The notes under the pieces are model-generated. The model was not told the origin of the DNA and searched no databases. It saw only the letters and a program-made list of their open reading frames with translations. Both the position numbers and the translations under genes were made by a program. Shown here piece after piece: positions 6,675 through 11,677 of a stretch of DNA of 11,677 nucleotides. Position 1 is the stretch's first letter. The number at the start of each line of letters is the position of its first letter. Origin of the DNA: Candidatus Melainabacteria bacterium (GTDB taxonomy: Bacteria; Cyanobacteriota; Vampirovibrionia; Gastranaerophilales; Gastranaerophilaceae); NCBI GenBank assembly GCA_003258735.1, contig QHME01000032.1, positions 1,958 to 13,634 on the forward strand, given 5' to 3'.

Positions 6675-7787
6675 ATGGAAGAAGAAAAGAAAGAAAAAGC
6701 CACAAATCTTGAACTTTTGAGACATTTTATTGCTTCAGCAATAATTTACGGAATTATTTTATTATGTTTAATCTTTTGTCCTGCGTATTACGAAACAATC
6801 GAAGAAAACTCAGGATTTGATTATACAATATTTTTCACAGTCTTTTATCTTGGATATTTGCTAATCGCACCAATTATCTATTGGACAGTGAGACCAATAT
6901 CAGTTAAAGATTCTCGAAACATGACCATCTTTGGATATTTTGCAAGACAATTTTCTAAAGACATGCCTGTTGAACACTTTTTAAAAGGACTTGAACCGAC
7001 AGAAAAAGAAAAACAAGCAATGATGATAGTCTTTATGCAAACATTTTTTGGAGTTTATTGCGTAAACACTCTATGTAATAATTATCTACCAAGTTTTGGA
7101 TATAATTTGGATTTTCTAAAAGTTATGTTTGAACAAGCTGTTCAATATATTACAGCCGGCTCAGGTATTTTATCAGGGATAATACAATATCTGAACGACA
7201 CTGGCGATATGTGGATAAAATTAGCAATGACAATAAACTTGATTATCCTTGCTATCAGCTATTTATCAGATTTAGACCTGTTCAAAAACAAAATCAAATC
7301 AGTTGATACTACACCTCTTGGAGTAATCTCTTGTATTATGTGTTACTACCCTGTAGTTCTTCTTACTGATAAATTTTTACAAGTAACTGAAGATTCGTTA
7401 CTACCTGTCAACAATTCTGCATTGCTTGCAGGATTGAACCTATTTGCAATTATTGCGAATTTCGGAATGATGATTGCTGTATTAAGACTTGGTACAAAAT
7501 CAGGAAACTTAACCAATAGAGGTATTGTCACAGGTTTCCCTTATAATGTAGTAAGACACCCTGAATACTCTATGCAAATTTTCTATATAATTATCACAAC
7601 AATTCCATTATATTTAGCAAGTGATATGGGTTATGGTGACAAGTTCTTTGTGACAGTAACAACTCTCGCATGGATATTTATTTATTACCTGAGAGCAATC
7701 ACAGAAGAACGCCATTTGATAAAGGATTCAAAATATCAAGAATATGTTTTAAAGGTCAAACATAGATTTTTACCTTGGTTAATATAA
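6675..7787 (+). CDS. Polytopic membrane protein with C-terminal ICMT/phospholipid-methyltransferase-like domain
   Basis: A 370-residue membrane protein with about eight hydrophobic segments (near residues 13-35, 48-72, 115-137, 182-200, 213-231, 247-270, 299-317 and 321-340). The C-terminal ~90 residues carry the hallmarks of the isoprenylcysteine carboxyl methyltransferase / PEMT fold: an RHPEY motif (R294-Y298) after GFPYNVV, a double Glu (E344-E345), and the terminal KYQEY...KHRFLPWLI. In this family these residues bind S-adenosylmethionine at the membrane surface; the methyl acceptor (lipid, isoprenoid or small molecule) cannot be told. The N-terminal ~270 residues are an extension beyond the usual ~190-residue bacterial enzymes and I do not recognise them. 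AAGGGGA at 6659-6665 lies nine bases before ATG. The gene has its own promoter and is followed by a hairpin at 7801-7836. Confidence 0.8.
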   Translation: MEEEKKEKATNLELLRHFIASAIIYGIILLCLIFCPAYYETIEENSGFDYTIFFTVFYLGYLLIAPIIYWTVRPISVKDSRNMTIFGYFARQFSKDMPVEHFLKGLEPTEKEKQAMMIVFMQTFFGVYCVNTLCNNYLPSFGYNLDFLKVMFEQAVQYITAGSGILSGIIQYLNDTGDMWIKLAMTINLIILAISYLSDLDLFKNKIKSVDTTPLGVISCIMCYYPVVLLTDKFLQVTEDSLLPVNNSALLAGLNLFAIIANFGMMIAVLRLGTKSGNLTNRGIVTGFPYNVVRHPEYSMQIFYIIITTIPLYLASDMGYGDKFFVTVTTLAWIFIYYLRAITEERHLIKDSKYQEYVLKVKHRFLPWLI

Positions 7788-7800
7788 AAAAATATATAAA

Positions 7801-7836
7801 TAAATGTGGCACATAAATTTGGATGTGCCATATTTA
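7801..7836. terminator. Hairpin between convergent genes, best as minus-strand terminator
   Basis: TAAATGTGGCACAT (7801-7814) pairs with ATGTGCCATATTTA (7823-7836), with one G-T wobble and an eight-base loop. On the minus strand the stem is followed by a T-rich tail (complement of 7786-7800), good for ending the leftward recombinase transcript. On the plus strand the tail is only moderately T-rich, so termination of the methyltransferase-like gene may be partial. Confidence 0.7.
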
Positions 7837-7862
7837 TTAGATTTATACTTTCATTAGGACTT

Positions 7863-7871
7863 TGCTATAAT
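7863..7871 (+). promoter_or_regulatory. Orphan extended -10 promoter, antisense to the recombinase gene
   Basis: A perfect extended -10, TGCTATAAT, lies at 7863-7871. The same TGC-TAWAAT form occurs at two credible promoters in this window (5475 to 5467 on the minus strand, and 6631-6639). No -35 match and no supported gene follow on the plus strand; a transcript from about 7878 would cover 120 non-coding bases and then run antisense into the recombinase gene. Confidence 0.4.
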
Positions 7872-7996
7872 AACTTCCATCCAACCCATACCAAAGCTCT
7901 TTTGTATAAGAAACTCATCTTGCATATCTATTGACTTTCATAATGAATTTAAAAACTAAAAACATTTTTTTGCGCAAATATAAAATTATCAGTTAG

Positions 7997-8539
7997 TTAT
8001 AATATAAAATTCTCATAACTTTCAAAGATTTCATCTTCCTCTATTCCAATATATCTTAGAGTTACTTCTGGTGTTGAATGGTTAAAAATTTTTTGTAAAA
8101 TTACAACATCTTTAAATTTTTGGTAATGGTGATAGCCAAAAGTTTTTCTCAAAGTATGCGTACCAATCAGACCTTCCATTCCTATACTTTTACAAGCTTT
8201 GTTGATTACCCTATATGCTGCAGTTCGCTCCATTCTGTTGCCCTGACGTGACATAAAAAGCGGCTCGTCATTAGCTTTTCCTCTTGTAAATTTTACAAAC
8301 ATTGGTTTTAACTTTGCATTTATGGGAAATTTTTTAAATTTTCTGGTTTTCTTTTCGGTTATTTGAATAAAATTTTTGCCTTTCACATCTTCTATATTTA
8401 GAGATAAAATATCTGAAATCCTCAATCCACAATTTATACCTAAAGTAAATAACAATAAATTTCTTGCACTTTGCTTTGCTAAATATTTTTCTATCCTTCT
8501 AATATCTTTTATTTCTCTTATTGGTTCTACTGTACCCAA
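7997..8539 (-). CDS. Short tyrosine recombinase (catalytic domain only), all catalytic residues present
   Basis: A 180-residue site-specific recombinase of the phage-integrase family. Every catalytic position is filled: R40 in GLRISDIL, a Lys in the beta-hairpin (K63/K64 of ITEKKTRK), H128 and R131 in HTLRKTFGYHHY, H154 in FNHSTPE, and nucleophile Y163 in TLRYIGI. The N-terminal core-binding domain of typical integrases is absent, as in FimB/FimE-like inversion recombinases of about 200 residues. It would cut and rejoin short inverted-arm sites on DNA. The start is TTG at 8539-8537, chosen because AAAGGAG ends six bases upstream and no ATG or GTG is nearby. It is leftward, divergent from the NFG-motif gene, and ends at the hairpin 7801-7836. 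Its close relative lies at 9662-10198. The 9372 and 9577 near-palindromes are candidate substrates. Confidence 0.9.
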   Translation of the reverse strand: MGTVEPIREIKDIRRIEKYLAKQSARNLLLFTLGINCGLRISDILSLNIEDVKGKNFIQITEKKTRKFKKFPINAKLKPMFVKFTRGKANDEPLFMSRQGNRMERTAAYRVINKACKSIGMEGLIGTHTLRKTFGYHHYQKFKDVVILQKIFNHSTPEVTLRYIGIEEDEIFESYENFIL

Positions 8540-8731
8540 AGTGTGCTCCTTTCTATTAATTCCAACACTTCTTTTTTTAATAGAAAATACAATACTAGAA
8601 AAATTTCAACAATTTGCTCAACACATTTTCATGTGGGTGCCAATTTAATATTACGAATTATTAACATTACAAAAAAAAATATAGCAATAATAATTTTTAT
8701 GAATCTTTAAGCAGAAAAAGGAGAAAATAAA

Positions 8732-9271
8732 ATGCAAATACAAGCAAATAACACACAAAGAAACTCATTAAACTTTGGTTCTAAATTTGTTAGAACAAAA
8801 GATTTACGTAGAGCATTTGCGGAAGTGAAAAATTACGGAGAAATAGAAGAAAGACGTCAATTCGCCAACGCTGTAAAAGGAATCCTAAATGATGGAAAAG
8901 ATGATGTTATTAGAGTATCTTCACAAAATTCGGAAGGGCGCATTCAGGTAAATGGCAAATTATATAATAAAGACAAAAGACATTGGATAAATTGGAACAA
9001 ATCTCAAGAAGGTACAAGAAATGAATTAATAGAATTTGCAGAAAATGAAAAAGGAATTGCAAGAGTTTTTAAACACAATTCCCTATCAAAAGATGAAACA
9101 AATGCTATTAAAGATTTGGTTAAAGAACTAAGGGAATTAAATCCAAGCAGCAAGAATTTCATTTCAGACATCGGTCAATTGCAACTAAAAATGAAAAGCA
9201 AACTTCAAGATTTTATAACTTTAGAATTGAAACAATTAGAAAAAGAAATATTTAGCATTAAGAAAAATTAG
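8732..9271 (+). CDS. Hypothetical protein with N-terminal NFG motif, 179 aa
   Basis: No function recognised. The protein opens with a polar segment, MQIQANNTQRNSLNFGSKF, whose Asn-Phe-Gly (residues 14-16) followed by a basic residue looks like the short N-terminal tag I associate with many uncharacterised proteins of Gastranaerophilales and some other gut lineages; its role is unknown and this link is from memory. Residues ~20-110 are mixed helix and strand with many charges (RIQVNGKLYNKDKRHWINWNK). The last 60 residues are strongly helical and may form a coiled coil (LKMKSKLQDFITLELKQLEKEIF). No signal peptide or membrane segment. AAGGAGA at 8718-8724 lies seven bases before ATG, making the start firm. 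It sits alone between the two recombinase genes, divergent from the first; no clear terminator follows. Confidence 0.78.
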   Translation: MQIQANNTQRNSLNFGSKFVRTKDLRRAFAEVKNYGEIEERRQFANAVKGILNDGKDDVIRVSSQNSEGRIQVNGKLYNKDKRHWINWNKSQEGTRNELIEFAENEKGIARVFKHNSLSKDETNAIKDLVKELRELNPSSKNFISDIGQLQLKMKSKLQDFITLELKQLEKEIFSIKKN

Positions 9272-9371
9272 AATGCAATTTGTGAAACTTAGCAGTCACT
9301 AGAAAAGCCACATTTTTAACCCGATTCAATCAAATCCAAATTATATAAAATTATGAATACAACAAAACGAA

Positions 9372-9397
9372 TGCGACAATTTTACTAAATTGTTGCA
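9372..9397 (+). repeat. Near-palindromic 26-bp site 1, candidate recombinase core site
   Basis: Left arm TGCGACAATTT (9372-9382), centre TACT (9383-9386), right arm AAATTGTTGCA (9387-9397). The arms are inverted repeats with a single mismatch (a G-T wobble in RNA). The dimension, about 10-11-bp arms around a short asymmetric centre, is that of tyrosine-recombinase core sites. There is no T-run after it, so it is not an intrinsic terminator. It could alternatively be an operator. Confidence 0.7.
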
Positions 9398-9474
9398 TGT
9401 TGTGCTATCTAGCTCATAGTCAGGATTTCAGAATAGCTTAATCATAAACTTAAAGAAAAATACAACATTTTTTA

Positions 9475-9503
9475 GTTATAAATTTTCAAAAATATATAAA
9501 CAA
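9475..9503 (-). promoter_or_regulatory. Candidate leftward promoter inside the site-flanked segment
   Basis: Reading leftward: -35 TTGTTT (9503 to 9498), 17-bp spacer, -10 TATAAC (9480 to 9475). A-tracts (complement of 9521-9540) lie upstream at about -53 to -72, like an UP element. In the present orientation it points away from glf, towards the NFG-motif gene (antisense) and the first recombinase (sense, far away); inversion between the two sites would point it at the genes from 9662 onward. Chance occurrence in A+T-rich DNA is a real alternative. Confidence 0.35.
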
Positions 9504-9576
9504 ATATTAACCAAGTAGCTATTTTTTATTTATTTTTTATCATGTTAATAGTAAGTTAGACATAACAAAGAATGAA

Positions 9577-9602
9577 TGCGACAATTTAGTAATAATGTTG
9601 CA
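9577..9602 (-). repeat. Near-palindromic 26-bp site 2, partner of site 1
   Basis: Plus-strand layout: left arm TGCGACAATTT (9577-9587), centre AGTA (9588-9591), right arm ATAATGTTGCA (9592-9602). The centre is the exact reverse complement of the centre of site 1. In inverted alignment the two sites agree at 22 of 26 positions, including a 12-base run (9382-9393 against the complement of 9581-9592). In direct alignment they agree at 20 of 26, but with a 14-base run GAATGCGACAATTT (9369-9382 and 9574-9587). Both readings are therefore open; the central bases favour the inverted one. Confidence 0.7.
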
Positions 9603-9661
9603 GAAATTCTTCTATAAGAAGTGATGAAGATTAAACATATAGTTGGGTTTTAGGTGATTGG

Positions 9662-10198
9662 ATGAAAAATATTCCGATTAAAGACAAATCAGTAATTATA
9701 CAAATTAAAGAAACATATCGAACAAATGGAAATGTACGTGGTCTGTTGCTGTTTTTATTGTCTATTAATTCCGGAATAAAACTTGTTGATTTATTAAAAC
9801 TGACTGTAGCAGATGTGAGGGATAAAGACTACATATCTACCAAAGATAATACTGATTCATATAAATATCCTGTGAATAAGGAAATTAAGAAGTTGATTTC
9901 TAAATTTATTGATGGTCGATATGATAAGGAATTCTTGTTTAAAACTCGTAATGGAAAACCAATTGATAGGATTCGTGTATATAGAGAATTTAAAGAAATA
10001 TGTAAAAGTCTTTATTTAGGCGATGGCTATTCTGTAACTTCTTGGAGGAAAACTTTTGGTTATCACTATTACAAAAAATATAAAGATTTAACATTCTTGC
10101 AATGGATGTTTAATCAAACAAGTGTTGAAGAAACATTGAAATATATAGATGTAGAGGCTGATTTTAAGTCTAAAGTTCAAGTGTCTTTAGGGTTGTAG
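9662..10198 (+). CDS. Degenerate tyrosine recombinase paralogue, probably catalytically impaired
   Basis: A 178-residue protein clearly homologous over its whole length to the recombinase at 7997-8539, for example WRKTFGYHYYKKYKD against LRKTFGYHHYQKFKD. The catalytic set is broken: the first Arg is Lys (K40 in GIKLVDLL), the HxxR His is Thr (T126, with R129 kept), the second His is Gln (Q152 in FNQTSVEE), while Tyr (Y161 in TLKYIDV) remains. The beta-hairpin Lys region is also two residues shorter. It may bind the nearby 26-bp sites without cutting, acting as a regulator or directionality partner, or be very slow; a decaying gene is less likely because the frame is intact. The ATG start has only AGGTGA at four bases spacing. 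It is followed after 26 bp by glf on the same strand, suggesting an operon. Confidence 0.82.
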   Translation: MKNIPIKDKSVIIQIKETYRTNGNVRGLLLFLLSINSGIKLVDLLKLTVADVRDKDYISTKDNTDSYKYPVNKEIKKLISKFIDGRYDKEFLFKTRNGKPIDRIRVYREFKEICKSLYLGDGYSVTSWRKTFGYHYYKKYKDLTFLQWMFNQTSVEETLKYIDVEADFKSKVQVSLGL

Positions 10199-10215
10199 AG
10201 GAGTTATAGAGGAGT
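10196..10215 (+). repeat. Tandem duplicated ribosome-binding segment before glf
   Basis: TAGAGGAGT occurs twice, at 10196-10204 and 10207-10215, eleven bases apart. The first copy includes the stop codon of the recombinase paralogue; the second GAGGAG (10209-10214) is ten bases before the glf ATG. Both are good Shine-Dalgarno sequences, but only the second has usable spacing. Confidence 0.7.
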
Positions 10216-10224
10216 ATATTAAAT

Positions 10225-11355
10225 ATGAATAGTAGAATTAACATCATCGTTGGAGCAGGATTTAGTGGAGCTACAATTGCAAATCTAATCGCAACAAAAT
10301 TAAACGAAAAAGTCATAATTATAGATAAAAAAGATCATATAGCAGGAAATAGCTATGACTATAGAGATGAAAACGGTATTATGATTCATAAATACGGCTC
10401 TCACATCTTCCATACTAATAATGAAAAAGTTTGGAATTTCTTAAGTCAATTTACCTCTTTTAACACATATATGCATGAAGTTGTAGGTATTTTAGATGGT
10501 ATTGAAGCTCAAATTCCATTCAATTTTAATACTCTATACCAAGTTTTTCCACAATCAATGGCGAAAAAACTTGAAGAAAAATTACTCAACACTTTTGAAT
10601 ACAATACCAAAGTTCCAATCCTAGAATTTCAAAAACAAGATGATGAGGATTTGAAATACCTTGCAAATTATGTGTATGAAAAAATCTTTTTAAACTATAC
10701 AACCAAACAATGGGGATTATCTCCAAAGGATGTTGATGGAGCTGTAACAGCAAGAGTTCCAGTTTATTTGAGTAAAGACAACAGATATTTTCAAGACAAA
10801 TACCAAGGAATCCCGACAAATGGTTATACTAAAGTTGTTGAAAAAATGTTAGATAATCCTAACATTGATCTTCAATTAAACACTGATTTTGAATCTTTTA
10901 AATCAGAAAACAAAAATTTGCTAGAAAATGCAAGAATTTTCTATACAGGTTCAATTGATGAGTATTTTGGCTACAAATTTGGTCAACTTCCATACAGAAG
11001 TGTAAACTTCAAATTTGAAACTTATGACAGAGAATTTTATCAATCACACGCTTGTATAAATTATCCAAACAACTATGATTTCACTAGAATTCACGAATAC
11101 AAACACTATTTGCAAGATAAATCAGAAAAAACAGTTATCGCAAAAGAATATTCCGAATTTTTTGAGCTTGGAAAAAATGAAAGATACTACCCTATCGCTA
11201 GTGAAGAAAACGCAAAATTATACTCTAAATACTTAGAAGAAGCAAATAAACAAAAGGATGTATATTTCTTAGGCAGATTAGGAGATTACAAATATTACAA
11301 TATGGATTTAGCTATTGGTAGAGCTATCGAATTATTTGAGGAGGTTTGCAGATAA
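10225..11355 (+). CDS. glf: UDP-galactopyranose mutase
   Basis: This flavoenzyme interconverts UDP-galactopyranose and UDP-galactofuranose in the cytoplasm, using reduced FAD, to supply galactofuranose for surface polysaccharides. The 376-residue length is typical. Visible signatures are the N-terminal dinucleotide motif GAGFSGA (10-16), GNSYDYRDENGI and YGSHIFHTN near 42-65, NYTTKQWGLSPKDVDG around 157-172, ARVPVYLSKDNRYFQDKYQG followed by IPTNGYTK near 176-203, and the C-terminal FLGRLGDYKYYNMDLAIG that closes the flavin site. The start ATG 10225 follows GAGGAG by ten bases. It lies 26 bp after the recombinase paralogue, and its stop codon overlaps the galE start (TAATG), showing translational coupling with galE, the enzyme that makes its substrate. 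Confidence 0.97.
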   Translation: MNSRINIIVGAGFSGATIANLIATKLNEKVIIIDKKDHIAGNSYDYRDENGIMIHKYGSHIFHTNNEKVWNFLSQFTSFNTYMHEVVGILDGIEAQIPFNFNTLYQVFPQSMAKKLEEKLLNTFEYNTKVPILEFQKQDDEDLKYLANYVYEKIFLNYTTKQWGLSPKDVDGAVTARVPVYLSKDNRYFQDKYQGIPTNGYTKVVEKMLDNPNIDLQLNTDFESFKSENKNLLENARIFYTGSIDEYFGYKFGQLPYRSVNFKFETYDREFYQSHACINYPNNYDFTRIHEYKHYLQDKSEKTVIAKEYSEFFELGKNERYYPIASEENAKLYSKYLEEANKQKDVYFLGRLGDYKYYNMDLAIGRAIELFEEVCR

Positions 11356-11677
11356 TGATACTAGTAACAGGTGGAGCAGGATATATCGGCAGCCATTGCG
11401 TAATGGCACTATTAGAGCAAAATAATGATGTTGTCATTTTTGATAATCTATCAACTGGACATATTGAAACCGTTGAAACATTGAAAAAATACGGACATGT
11501 TGAATTTCAAAAAGGAGATTTGACTAATTTTGCTGATATAAATTCAGTGTTCAAAAATTATGATATTGATAAAGTTGTACATTTTGTAGCATTTTCTCAA
11601 GTTGGAGAATCTGTTGTAAACCCTCAAAAGTACTATATCAACAATGTTTGCGGAACGATTAATCTTTTAAGAGCAAT
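11355..11677 (+). CDS. galE: UDP-glucose 4-epimerase, N-terminal part (3' end outside window)
   Basis: The visible 107 residues begin MILVTGGAGYIGSH, the NAD-binding GGAGYIG fingerprint of extended short-chain dehydrogenases, followed by VVIFDNLSTGH (family DNLSxG motif), FQKGDLTN, and KVVHFVAFSQVGESVVNPQKYY, the characteristic GalE block (usually HFAA with VGESV). GalE interconverts UDP-glucose and UDP-galactose through an NAD-bound 4-keto intermediate in the cytoplasm. The catalytic Ser and YxxxK lie beyond the window. ATG 11355 overlaps the last base of the glf stop codon and is preceded by GAGGAGG at 11338-11344, inside glf. With glf it forms a two-step route from UDP-glucose to UDP-galactofuranose. 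Confidence 0.93.
   Translation, partial: MILVTGGAGYIGSHCVMALLEQNNDVVIFDNLSTGHIETVETLKKYGHVEFQKGDLTNFADINSVFKNYDIDKVVHFVAFSQVGESVVNPQKYYINNVCGTINLLRA

Larger units (their letters stand above)
9272..9661. other. 390-bp non-coding region between recombinase paralogues, candidate invertible segment
   Basis: No coding frame of useful length is present on either strand. The region contains two 26-bp near-palindromes (9372-9397 and 9577-9602) whose first bases lie 205 bp apart. Between them is a very A+T-rich stretch with A/T tracts at 9521-9540 and a leftward promoter-like sequence (9503 to 9475). Weaker rightward candidates are TTAACC (9507-9512) with TATTTT (9531-9536), and -10-like TATAAG (9613-9618) and TATAGT (9638-9643) after the second palindrome, which lack good -35 partners. 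AGGTGA at 9652-9657 is a weak ribosome site for the gene at 9662. Confidence 0.6.

Noticed and set aside
7943..7996. 17-codon open frame downstream of the orphan promoter
   Set aside because: No ribosome-binding site, very short, composition no different from non-coding DNA.
8605..8615. TTCAACAATTT upstream of the first recombinase as a third copy of the 26-bp site
   Set aside because: Only one arm resembles the sites; the opposite arm is absent, so chance is likely.
8376..8648. Plus-strand open frame overlapping the first recombinase gene
   Set aside because: It is antisense to a well-supported gene with intact catalytic motifs and its translation looks like no protein family.
9372..9602. 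The two near-palindromes as intrinsic terminators
   Set aside because: Neither is followed by a T-run on either strand and they are too A+T-rich to be stable terminators; their repeated layout fits protein-binding sites better.
1..11677. CRISPR array, rRNA, insertion sequence or restriction-type defence operon
   Set aside because: No regularly spaced repeats, rRNA-like sequence, transposase signatures or nuclease/methylase motifs were seen; the only mobile-type genes are the two short recombinases.

Overview
The window is a strongly A+T-rich bacterial chromosome segment. Compact genes, a split GlyS-type glycyl-tRNA synthetase beta subunit, and small proteins unlike common families fit a low-GC host-associated lineage. 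The Asn-Phe-Gly N-terminal motif of the protein at 8732-9271 reminds me of Gastranaerophilales (Vampirovibrionia/Melainabacteria). That placement is an impression from protein style, not a phylogenetic result; other low-GC gut lineages remain possible.

Left part (1-7836), mostly housekeeping. It opens inside glyS and continues with a small unknown helical protein, a bidirectional terminator, a leftward XRE-family repressor-like gene and a divergent unknown protein. Next come a small ACT-like protein resembling the TM1266/hydrogenase-regulator family, and a UshA/5'-nucleotidase-type metallophosphoesterase with no signal peptide. Tail-to-tail with the latter (14-nt overlap) is a leftward six-helix membrane protein. 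Then comes prfB with the classical +1 programmed frameshift, and a polytopic membrane protein ending in an ICMT/phospholipid-methyltransferase-like domain. Several good promoters with an extended -10 of the form TGCTAWAAT are visible.

Middle part (7837-10198), accessory. A catalytic-domain-only tyrosine recombinase (leftward, TTG start, all catalytic residues present) and a second, clearly homologous recombinase (rightward) lie on either side of an unknown NFG-motif protein and a 390-bp non-coding region. The second recombinase keeps the nucleophilic Tyr and one Arg, but it has lost the first Arg (to Lys) and both His (to Thr and Gln). The non-coding region carries two 26-bp near-palindromes of identical layout (9372-9397 and 9577-9602). 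Their central bases match when the sites are read in inverted orientation, as expected for a recombinase-invertible segment, although their left arms match better as direct repeats. A promoter-like sequence lies between them.

Right part (10225-11677). glf (UDP-galactopyranose mutase) and the start of galE (UDP-glucose 4-epimerase) follow the degenerate recombinase with short spacing and the same strand. Together they convert UDP-glucose to UDP-galactose to UDP-galactofuranose, the precursor of galactofuranose surface glycans. The arrangement suggests, but does not prove, a phase-variable or recombinase-regulated surface-glycan locus. This is the most interesting hypothesis in the window.
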